Shown here one piece after another: positions 7,304-12,125 of a stretch of 12,125 nucleotides of DNA. The notes under the pieces are model-generated. The model did no database searches. It saw only the letters and a program-made list of their open reading frames with translations, and was not told the DNA's origin. Numbering within the stretch: the stretch's first letter is position 1; each line of letters opens with the position of its first letter. The position numbers and the translations under genes were made by a program. The DNA comes from Christensenellaceae bacterium (GTDB lineage Bacteria > Bacillota > Clostridia > Christensenellales > Borkfalkiaceae), in contig CAOMHR010000036.1 in assembly GCA_948482865.1 (NCBI GenBank), positions 1 through 12,125 on the forward strand. The letters are read 5' to 3'.

Positions 7304-7329
7304 AAAAAAGCCCCGATTTCTCGGAGCTT
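7304..7329 (-). terminator. Intrinsic terminator after the sigma-like gene pair
   Basis: On the minus strand, AAGCTCCGA, a GAAA loop and TCGGGGCTT form a 9-bp stem with one wobble pair, followed by TTTTATTG. The loop is a GNRA type. It begins five bases after the stop of the 97-aa gene, so it ends that transcript and separates it from the next operon. Confidence 0.88.
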
Positions 7330-7334
7330 CGATT

Positions 7335-7628
7335 TCAGTTCACAACCTTTTGCAAATACAGCACAAGCTGTTTATTGAGTTCTTGAATGTGCTGCGGACA
7401 GTATCCGGCTTCATAGGCGTAAGCTTCCTGTGTATAGCCGTTTACATATAGTCCTAAATATAAATCGTACATACGGGCGGGGGCGTTCTGAAAAATCTTG
7501 TTGTAACGCTCAACCTTTTCCACAACCGCATTTGTGCCTATAAGTTTTACTGCACCGTCAAATGCTGCTTTGTGCGTAAAATAATATCTTATCTCCCATA
7601 AATCTTCCCGAATTTCACTTAACGTCAT
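7335..7628 (-). CDS. Small HTH protein related to sigma-70 region 4, 97 aa
   Basis: Residues 1-50 are helical and charged. Residues of about 55-92 (LYLGLYVNGYTQEAYAYEAG, then CPQHIQELNKQLVLYLQKV) fit the sigma region 4 helix-turn-helix plan, with an 'xxxGYTQxxxAxxxGYxxxxI' turn. It is far shorter than a complete sigma factor and lacks region 2, so it is more likely an element-borne regulator or accessory factor than a sigma factor that can work alone. The ribosome binding site AAGGAG lies 11 bases before the ATG at 7628. It follows the 131-aa gene by 79 nt and ends at a strong terminator, so the two probably share a transcript. Paired genes of this kind occur on Firmicutes integrative elements; that association is family knowledge, not proof here. 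Confidence 0.75.
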   Translation of the reverse strand: MTLSEIREDLWEIRYYFTHKAAFDGAVKLIGTNAVVEKVERYNKIFQNAPARMYDLYLGLYVNGYTQEAYAYEAGYCPQHIQELNKQLVLYLQKVVN

Positions 7629-7707
7629 CTTTCTGTTTACTCCTTGTTTTAAGATAGAGCGGTAAGCCCTTCACTTAAAAGCCACGAAAAAAGGAGTAGT
7701 AGACGGT

Positions 7708-8103
7708 CTATTGTAAATTTTTTTTAAGCTTTGCCAAAATTCTTGAAAGCCGCTTGTTTATAGCGAACTTCGATACGCCTTCACGACGTGCTATTTCTAC
7801 TTGCGGTATGTACTCGAAATATACTTCAAAAAGGAGCTTTTGCTGTTCCGGCGAAAGGTGAGAAATAGCCTGATAAAGTTGCCGATTACGCTCGGACTGC
7901 TCGATTTTCTCAAATGTGTTTTCGCTTGGGTCGGCAACGTCAAAGCCGTGTTCCATAGACTTATCCAATGACTGATGCCGCCGTGTTTCTTTGCGTTCCG
8001 TCAGCCGTTCCAGACGTTCCATTTCCGCATACGCCGCCGCAAATTCTTCTGTAACCTCAACGTCGATATTATTCATTCCGTCGTGAACTCTGATTACCGC
8101 CAT
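7708..8103 (-). CDS. Sigma-70 region 4-like regulator, 131 aa
   Basis: The C-terminal part (about residues 72-128) is a typical sigma region 4: LYQAISHLSPEQQKLLFEVY leads to VEIARREGVSKFAINKRLSR, with the recognition helix at about 111-124, and a basic end. The N-terminal half is charged and helical (EMERLERLTERKETRRHQSL, HGFDVADPSE), a form seen in small sigma-like proteins on Firmicutes conjugative elements. Region 2 is absent, so it may assist a core sigma factor or act as a repressor or activator. The start at 8103 lacks a strong ribosome binding site (GGCGGTG lies very close to the ATG), which could mean low or regulated translation; an alternative start is M10. The leader before it is unusually structured (8116-8294). 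Confidence 0.8.
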   Translation of the reverse strand: MAVIRVHDGMNNIDVEVTEEFAAAYAEMERLERLTERKETRRHQSLDKSMEHGFDVADPSENTFEKIEQSERNRQLYQAISHLSPEQQKLLFEVYFEYIPQVEIARREGVSKFAINKRLSRILAKLKKNLQ

Positions 8104-8115
8104 TTACACCGCCAA

Positions 8116-8188
8116 AGCAATACGCCAGCGGAAGAAGGCAATAAAAAAAGACGAACAAAGCCACTCCCTTAATTAAGGCAGTATTGCT
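8116..8188 (-). promoter_or_regulatory. Long inverted repeat in the leader of the sigma-like gene
   Basis: AGCAATACGCC (8116-8126) pairs with GGCAGTATTGCT (8177-8188) apart from one bulged base. It encloses a 12-bp palindrome CCTTAATTAAGG (8167-8178), which shares two bases with the right arm, and a T7 tract on the transcribed strand. A competing stem, AAAGCC (8157-8162 as read on plus) with GGCTTT (8195-8200), would exclude part of the first. Mutually exclusive folds just before a weak start site suggest attenuation or translational control. Chance structure is the alternative. Confidence 0.4.
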
Positions 8189-8242
8189 CTGTCCGGCTTT
8201 TTGATTTATTCTGTATGTAAGCTCTCAACAGAAAGATATTTG

Positions 8243-8294
8243 ATTATAGGCAAAAATAGCTTTTCGCCTATGCACAATATATCATTTATAGGCG
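8243..8294 (-). promoter_or_regulatory. Promoter/operator candidate with three TATAGGC-type half-sites
   Basis: Three copies of the same short motif occur here: TTATAGGC at 8244-8251, its inverse GCCTAT at 8266-8271, and TTATAGGCG at 8286-8294. They are spaced about 20-22 bases apart, close to two helical turns. The first pair makes an 11-bp interrupted palindrome (8246-8271) with a central TAGC. On the minus strand the first copy contains a perfect TATAAT (8248-8243), and the second lies where its -35 would be. This looks like the regulated promoter of the two sigma-like genes, with a DNA-binding dimer covering -35 to -10. Confidence 0.45.
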
Positions 8295-8332
8295 TTTGGA
8301 AAATGAGAGCCTTTGTCAAAAAAACACTTATT

Positions 8333-8367
8333 AAAAAGAAAAAGGACGCCCGTTTCCGAACGTCCTT
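8333..8367 (-). terminator. Intrinsic terminator ending the metal cluster
   Basis: The stem AAGGACG (8342-8348) with CGTCCTT (8361-8367), whose loop can form two further C-G pairs, is followed on the minus strand by TTTTTCTTTTT. It begins five bases beyond the stop of the zinc-ribbon gene. This is the cleanest boundary between the metal genes and the element regulators. Confidence 0.9.
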
Positions 8368-8371
8368 GAAT

Positions 8372-8560
8372 TTAATCTTTTTCTATATTCGTAATAACCT
8401 TGCCGCTTTGTATTTCAATATGGATTGTGCGTGAACATTTTGCGCAAACAATATACCCGTTTACAACCGTACTTGCTTGAATAAGAATATTTTTGCAATT
8501 CGGACAACAAGCATAACTTAATTCTTCGACCATCATATGTTTTTCATTTCGTTTTGACAT
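8372..8560 (-). CDS. Small zinc-ribbon protein, 62 aa
   Basis: Two CxxC knuckles are visible, C19-P-N-C22 and C39-A-K-C42, separated by 16 residues, which is the pattern of a rubredoxin-like zinc ribbon. C18 adds a third cysteine to the first knuckle. A short basic N-terminus (MSKRNEKHMM) precedes it. No catalytic region is present. The gene starts 21 nt after the ArsR-type gene and ends at the strong terminator, so the two are co-transcribed. It may bind zinc or a thiophilic metal as a buffer, sensor or regulator partner; this is inferred from context. No good ribosome binding site precedes the ATG at 8560, and M9/M10 could be used instead. Confidence 0.68.
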   Translation of the reverse strand: MSKRNEKHMMVEELSYACCPNCKNILIQASTVVNGYIVCAKCSRTIHIEIQSGKVITNIEKD

Positions 8561-8581
8561 CTTTTGTTTCGCTTTGCCACG

Positions 8582-8905
8582 TTATAGATTGAGTAATTTA
8601 TATACTATATCAATTTTATTCCAACACAACGAATTTCCCTTATTTATCGAATATATTACCGATTTCCCTATACGGTTGCTTAAAACAAGCCCTTTTGCCC
8701 TTAATAGCTTTAAGTGGTGAGAAACATTAGATTGTGTTAAATGAGTCAACTCAACTATATCTGTAACACTTCTGTCATGTTCAGCAATCAATAAATAAAT
8801 TCTTAATCTACTTAAATCGCCAAGTAAATGGAACAAATCCGCCGCTTGCTCAACTTCTGACAGAAAGTTAGAATCATTAAATTTTTTATCTTGCGAGTTA
8901 TACAT
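8582..8905 (-). CDS. ArsR/SmtB-family winged-helix metal-responsive repressor, 107 aa
   Basis: This is a compact winged-helix protein of the usual length for ArsR/SmtB repressors, which bind operator DNA as dimers and release it when metal binds. FHLLGDLSRLRIYLLI (residues 25-40) is the family's helix preceding the HTH. VTDIVELTHLTQSNVSHHLK (47-66) is the HTH with the typical SxVSHHLKxL recognition helix, and LVLSNRIGKSVIYSI (73-87) is the beta wing. Neither the ELCVCD site of CadC/ArsR nor the C-terminal D-x-H...H-x2-E site of SmtB is present, so the ligand site is unusual or absent. It sits after the efflux ATPase, behind a terminator-like hairpin, with ribosome binding site GGAGAG at 8915-8920. 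It presumably controls the metal genes. Confidence 0.9.
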   Translation of the reverse strand: MYNSQDKKFNDSNFLSEVEQAADLFHLLGDLSRLRIYLLIAEHDRSVTDIVELTHLTQSNVSHHLKLLRAKGLVLSNRIGKSVIYSINKGNSLCWNKIDIVYKLLNL

Positions 8906-8921
8906 ATAATTGAACTCTCCG

Positions 8922-8958
8922 AAAAACCAAAAGCGGGAATATAATTATTTCCGCTTTT
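8922..8958 (-). terminator. Terminator-like hairpin between ATPase and ArsR genes
   Basis: A 12-bp stem (AAAAGCGGGAAT at 8929-8940 with ATTTCCGCTTTT at 8947-8958, one wobble) with a six-base loop is followed on the minus strand by GGTTTTTC. It lies 9 nt past the ATPase stop and within the leader of the ArsR gene. It probably ends much of the ATPase transcript and leaves the repressor expressed by read-through. Its AT-rich dyad could also be an operator. Confidence 0.7.
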
Positions 8959-8967
8959 GTCAGTATT

Positions 8968-10929
8968 TTAATTTGTCGTCGTTTGCGGTAAATTTGCTTT
9001 ACTCTTCGGCTTTTTAGTGTATTTAGAATTTACACGCATAGCATTGAGTATTGCAATTACAGCTACGCCCACGTCACCGAATACGGCTATCCACATATTT
9101 GCGATACCGAAAGCCGATAGAACGAGTATAGCAAGTTTAACAATAAGAGAGAACCAAATATTCTCTAAAACGATTGTCATAGTCTTTCTTGCAATACGTT
9201 TTGCAAGCGATATTCCACGCAAATCGTCTTTCATCAAAACAATGTCAGATGCTTCGATTGCAGCGTCGCTGCCAACGCCGCCCATAGCAATGCCTATATC
9301 CGAACGCATAAGAACGGGGGCGTCGTTAATACCGTCGCCGACAAAGCACAGCACGTCTTTCTGTCCTTTTGCTTTTAACATTTTATCGACTTCTTCAACC
9401 TTGTTCTGCGGCAAGAGCGACGCTTTATAACCCGTAAGACCAATTTGGCTTGCTACATTGCTTGCTATCGCTTCGTTATCGCCCGTAAGCATAACCGTTT
9501 GACAACCCATTGCATTGAGTTCGCCGATAACCTGTTGAGATTCATCCTTAATTTCGTCGGCAATTAAAAGCGAGCCTTTGAACTTACCGTTGTGAGCTAC
9601 ATAAACAACCGTACCAAGTCCGTCCTCTTTAACGAACTTAATTCCGTTTTGTTCCATTAACTTTTCATTGCCACAATAGATTGTATCTTCATCACGAGTA
9701 GCTACGATACCCGCACCGGCTATATTCGTAAGAGTATAACCTCTTTCAACTTGTTTGCCGTATGCTAACACAATCGAACGTGCAATAGGGTGGTTTGAGT
9801 CTTGCTCTGCAATAGCGGCAAGTCTTAATATCTCATCACTGTCGCCATTGTGGTTAATCTTCGTTACAACAAAGTTACCTTTGGTAAGTGTACCCGTTTT
9901 ATCAAAGACAAACGTATTTGCTTTATTAAACTTTTCAAGATAGTTAGAGCCTTTTACCAAAATGCCGTATCTTGACGCAGCACCGATACCCGCAAAGAAT
10001 GATAGGGGTATGGATATAACCAAAGCGCAAGGACAAGAAACTACCAAGAAACTCAATGCACGGTACACCCACGACGACCAATCGGAAGTGATTGCACCCG
10101 GAATAATCGCAAGCAGTATTGCCGCAATAACAACCGCAGGCGTGTAATACTTTGCGAATTTGGTAATAAAGTTTTCCGCCTTCGATTTCTGCGACGATGC
10201 ATTTTCCACAAGGTCAAGAATTTTGGAAACGGTAGAATCGTGAAACTCTTTCGTAACCTTAACTTCTATTTGCGACGTCAAGTTCACGCAACCGCTGATA
10301 ACTTCGCCGTTCTCGGCTACATCGCGCGGTAAGCTCTCACCCGTAAGAGCTTTTGTATCAAGCGTTGTCGCACCTTTTACAATAACACCGTCCAAAGGTA
10401 CTTTTTCACCCGGATTGACTACAATAATATCTCCGATTTTAACTTCGCTCGGATCGACCTGTTCAAATCCGTCGCCACGTTTAACGTTTGCATAGTCGGG
10501 GCGAATATCCATAAGCGCGGAAATTGATTTGCGCGATCTCCCGGTAGCGTATGTTTGAAACCATTCACCGACCTGATAGAACAATAACACAGCGCAACCT
10601 TCGTCAAAACCTTCGATTTCAAGTCCTGAAACGCCTCTGTATATGCCGAGCGCAAATGCGCCAAGTGTAGCAACACACATTAGAAAGTTTTCATCAAATA
10701 TCTGACCGTGCGCTATGTTGCGAATTGCTTTCCAAAGCACGTCATATCCGATAATCAGATATACTACTAAATAAAGAGCAAATGGAAATAACCAGCCGTA
10801 ACTACTGTCAAATACTTCGCCAAGTTCGACAACCAAATCGGTAATGAAAATTATACCGAATAAGCCGAGAGCGACAAGTATTCGTATAAGATTTTTCTTT
10901 TCCTTTCTGCTCATTGCTAACCTTTTCAT
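8968..10929 (-). CDS. cadA: P1B-type heavy-metal efflux ATPase (CadA/ZntA-like), 653 aa
   Basis: This ATP-driven pump moves Zn2+, Cd2+ or Pb2+ out across the cytoplasmic membrane. Visible motifs in order are the actuator TGES (196-199), metal-binding CPC in SCPCALVISIP (299-301), phosphorylation DKTGT (343-347), the nucleotide-binding HP (380-381) and hinge GDGINDAP (531-538). K598 and D619 (FGDVG) lie in the last spans. CPC with this Lys/Asp pair is the P1B-2 (Zn/Cd/Pb) signature rather than that of Cu pumps. There is no N-terminal HMA domain; residues 1-12 lead straight to the first span. That domain is supplied as a separate 72-aa gene 17 nt upstream. An upstream in-frame ATG exists at 10965, but the start at 10929 has GGGAG seven bases before it and avoids overlapping the HMA gene. 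Confidence 0.93.
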   Translation of the reverse strand: MKRLAMSRKEKKNLIRILVALGLFGIIFITDLVVELGEVFDSSYGWLFPFALYLVVYLIIGYDVLWKAIRNIAHGQIFDENFLMCVATLGAFALGIYRGVSGLEIEGFDEGCAVLLFYQVGEWFQTYATGRSRKSISALMDIRPDYANVKRGDGFEQVDPSEVKIGDIIVVNPGEKVPLDGVIVKGATTLDTKALTGESLPRDVAENGEVISGCVNLTSQIEVKVTKEFHDSTVSKILDLVENASSQKSKAENFITKFAKYYTPAVVIAAILLAIIPGAITSDWSSWVYRALSFLVVSCPCALVISIPLSFFAGIGAASRYGILVKGSNYLEKFNKANTFVFDKTGTLTKGNFVVTKINHNGDSDEILRLAAIAEQDSNHPIARSIVLAYGKQVERGYTLTNIAGAGIVATRDEDTIYCGNEKLMEQNGIKFVKEDGLGTVVYVAHNGKFKGSLLIADEIKDESQQVIGELNAMGCQTVMLTGDNEAIASNVASQIGLTGYKASLLPQNKVEEVDKMLKAKGQKDVLCFVGDGINDAPVLMRSDIGIAMGGVGSDAAIEASDIVLMKDDLRGISLAKRIARKTMTIVLENIWFSLIVKLAILVLSAFGIANMWIAVFGDVGVAVIAILNAMRVNSKYTKKPKSKANLPQTTTN

Positions 10930-10944
10930 AAAATAACTCCCGAT

Positions 10945-11035
10945 GATTAAAGAATGATTTTGCAATCAGGTTCTACCTTTTTGCAAGTCTTAACCACCTC
11001 TTGCATAATGCTGTCAAATTTTGCGTCGTCCGCTT
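10945..11035. repeat. Direct repeat, copy A (3' part of HMA gene)
   Basis: This stretch recurs in the same orientation at 12035-12125, 1090 bases away, with four mismatches by my count. It includes the stop codon and a few bases beyond. The repeat continues at least to the window edge and probably spans the whole HMA gene. Recombination between copies would remove the ZIP gene and leave one HMA gene. Confidence 0.9.
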
Positions 11036-11165
11036 CGATTGTCAATTTTTGGCTCATAAAGCTCACGGTGGCGGAAGTTACTCCGTCAATTTTTGCGATT
11101 GCGCGTTCCATCTTTGCGGCGCAGTTCGCACAGTCCAAATCTTCCAACTTAAATACCTTTTTCAT
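10947..11165 (-). CDS. Stand-alone HMA metal-binding protein, 72 aa (copy A)
   Basis: This is a single heavy-metal-associated domain with the metal loop LDCANCAAKME (C12, C15), as found at the N-terminus of CadA/ZntA-type pumps, here as its own gene. GVTSATVSF and KLTIEADD are the expected beta strands. Two further cysteines (C61, C68) near the end are unusual for the domain and could add ligands. The start at 11165 has GGAGG (11173-11177) seven bases upstream. It lies 21 nt beyond the ZIP stop and 17 nt before the ATPase start, so it is in one operon and probably hands metal to the ATPase. The copy at the right edge of the window is almost identical. Confidence 0.9.
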   Translation of the reverse strand: MKKVFKLEDLDCANCAAKMERAIAKIDGVTSATVSFMSQKLTIEADDAKFDSIMQEVVKTCKKVEPDCKIIL

Positions 11166-11186
11166 TTTTTATCCTCCAAAATTTTT

Positions 11187-12017
11187 TTAGAATAGGTAAA
11201 CAAATATCATAGCACATAAAATTCCGATTAACATACTTGCTGCGGGAATTCGTCCCTCGTCCATAAGTATTGCTTGCGGAATTATCTCGCAGAATGTAAC
11301 ATAAAGCATTGCGCCACCTGCTAACCCCATACAAATAGATATAGCTAATTGTCCGATTCCGCCGATTGCAAGACCAATAACAGCACCGACAACGGTTGCC
11401 GCACCTGCGGATGCGGTAAGTAAAATTGTTTTCCACGCTTTCACGCCACCGCTTGCCAAAGGTGCGGAAATCGCCATTCCTTCGGGTACGTTATGTACTG
11501 CAATCAAAATCGCAACGAGAATACCCATTTTTAGTTCTGCTGTTCCTGTTGCGCCGATTGCCATTCCTTCGGGCAAATTGTGCAATGTTATTGCAAGCAA
11601 CATAATAATGCCTGCTTTTAATAACGATTTTGTATCGTTTTTGTTTTCTGCGCTGTTTTTCGTTATTTGTAAAACAGCGGTTTCATGGTGCAATTCTTTG
11701 GGACTTCTATGTGTTTCTCTTATATTTTCAATTTTATCGAGCAACTTATTCAGTCCGAAAATAATTACAATACCACATACCACCGATGCAAGAGTTACGA
11801 ATACTCCATAGCGGCTGTTTATTGCAATCTCCGACGCCTCAAAAGATTCGGGCAACATTTCAAAAACGACTATACCGACCATAACACCGCCGGCAAAGCT
11901 CAGTATTCTGCTCATAACTTTGTTGCCTTTGCTTTTGAGTAAGACGCCTAACACGCCGCCTACCCCCGTACCGACAACACCCGCTACGAGTGAAAGCACG
12001 AGAATAAGTGTATTCAT
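11187..12017 (-). CDS. ZIP-family divalent metal permease, 276 aa
   Basis: This multi-span membrane transporter is of the ZIP family (ZupT/GufA-like), which takes up Zn2+ and related ions into the cytosol. The two metal-site helices are clear: HNLPEG (146-151) and HNVPEG (175-180). E244 and P247 in CEIIP mark a later span. A polar loop at about 91-132 carries histidines H103, H110 and H111, matching the variable metal-binding loop between spans 3 and 4. The length is normal. The start at 12017 has AAGGAG about eight bases upstream. It lies between two copies of the HMA gene and upstream of an efflux ATPase. An importer beside an exporter is unexpected for simple resistance; alternatively, it may act in the reverse direction or serve balanced zinc homeostasis. 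Confidence 0.92.
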   Translation of the reverse strand: MNTLILVLSLVAGVVGTGVGGVLGVLLKSKGNKVMSRILSFAGGVMVGIVVFEMLPESFEASEIAINSRYGVFVTLASVVCGIVIIFGLNKLLDKIENIRETHRSPKELHHETAVLQITKNSAENKNDTKSLLKAGIIMLLAITLHNLPEGMAIGATGTAELKMGILVAILIAVHNVPEGMAISAPLASGGVKAWKTILLTASAGAATVVGAVIGLAIGGIGQLAISICMGLAGGAMLYVTFCEIIPQAILMDEGRIPAASMLIGILCAMIFVYLF

Positions 12018-12034
12018 AACACAAACTCCTTTTT

Positions 12035-12125
12035 GATTAAAGAATTATTCTGCAATCAGGTTCAACCTTCTTGCAAGTCTTAACCACCTCTTGCATAATG
12101 CTGTCAAATTTTGCGTCGTCCGCTT
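12035..12125. repeat. Direct repeat, copy B (3' part of HMA gene)
   Basis: This partner of 10945-11035 is truncated by the window end. Homology starts a few bases beyond the HMA stop codon (at GATTAAAG) and is lost towards the ZIP start, so the repeat is limited to the HMA gene and its immediate downstream edge on this side. Confidence 0.9.
12037..12125 (-). CDS. HMA metal-binding protein, C-terminal part (copy B, cut by window edge)
   Basis: Only the last 28 codons plus stop lie inside the window. They read ADDAKFDSIMQEVVKT, then CKKVEPDCRIIL, which matches copy A except for one Lys-to-Arg change. Over the 91 compared bases I count four mismatches, three of them silent. The ZIP start follows its stop by 19 nt, with AAGGAG in the gap, so it heads the visible part of the operon. 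The CxxC loop is outside the window, so function is inferred from copy A. Confidence 0.85.
   Translation of the reverse strand, partial: ADDAKFDSIMQEVVKTCKKVEPDCRIIL

Noticed and set aside
7700..7712. Palindrome TAGACGGTCTA at the end of the 131-aa gene
   Set aside because: It is short, overlaps the stop codon and has no T tract or partner site, so chance is the simplest reading.
8280..8322. TTGACA on the minus strand near 8319 as a -35 box
   Set aside because: The nearest TATAAA is 23 bases away, too far for a normal promoter, and the hexamer lies just after the terminator T tract.
9017..10147. Plus-strand frames opposite the metal ATPase
   Set aside because: The ATPase motifs are complete and unambiguous on the minus strand, so these are shadows.
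10930..10965. Longer ATPase start at 10965
   Set aside because: It would overlap the HMA gene and has no good ribosome binding site. The start at 10929 has GGGAG at proper distance.
11149..11436. 95-codon minus-strand frame within the ZIP gene
   Set aside because: It is out of frame with ZIP, with odd Arg/Cys/Tyr-rich composition and no independent evidence.
1..12125. CRISPR array, tRNA, rRNA, transposase or insertion sequence
   Set aside because: I saw no regular repeat-spacer array, no tRNA or rRNA signature, and no transposase motifs or terminal inverted repeats bounding a gene.

Overview
The window reads as part of a conjugative or integrative element (ICE-like) from a Gram-positive bacterium, most likely a Clostridia-type Bacillota, joined to a heavy-metal (Zn/Cd/Pb-type) transport cluster. 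The lineage call is inference. It rests on strong AAGGAG / AGGGGGTG ribosome binding sites, moderate GC, small sigma-region-4-like proteins of the kind found on Firmicutes ICEs, and membrane-anchored surface proteins with Ig-like folds. Every gene I accept is on the minus strand, so transcription runs from high to low coordinates.

Region 12125-8333 (read right to left) is the metal cluster. It holds the 3' end of a small HMA metallochaperone-like gene cut by the window edge, a ZIP-family metal permease, a second nearly identical HMA gene, a P1B-type (CadA/ZntA-like) efflux ATPase that lacks its own HMA domain, a terminator-like hairpin, an ArsR/SmtB-type repressor, a tiny zinc-ribbon protein and a strong terminator. 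The HMA copies flank the permease as direct repeats.

Region 8332-7301 holds a leader with a palindromic promoter/operator candidate (8243-8294) and a long inverted repeat (8116-8188). Two small sigma-70-region-4-like HTH proteins follow (131 and 97 aa), ending in a clear intrinsic terminator. They look like element-borne transcription regulators.

Region 7300-1 holds a 339-nt non-coding stretch (6996-7334) that probably carries a promoter and a structured leader. After it come two small cytosolic proteins whose translation starts are almost identical (104 and 119 aa) and an attenuator-like hairpin. Then come four membrane-anchored extracellular proteins in a tight operon (352, 364, 397 and 757 aa), a 32-aa single-span membrane peptide, and the N-terminus of a further membrane protein that may be a coupling protein of the TraG/VirD4 type (weakly supported). 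The 352- and 364-aa proteins are paralogues with a Big_2-like Ig domain. The 397-aa protein ends in two bacterial-repeat-like domains. The 757-aa protein has a large exported domain, one membrane span and a basic then acidic cytosolic tail.

The least explained part is the surface-protein operon (563-6214). It has a repeated stop/Shine-Dalgarno junction, and two subunits end in what looks like an orphan first strand of an Ig domain. My inference is that it encodes a cell-surface apparatus for contact or transfer during conjugation. Nothing in the window proves that role.
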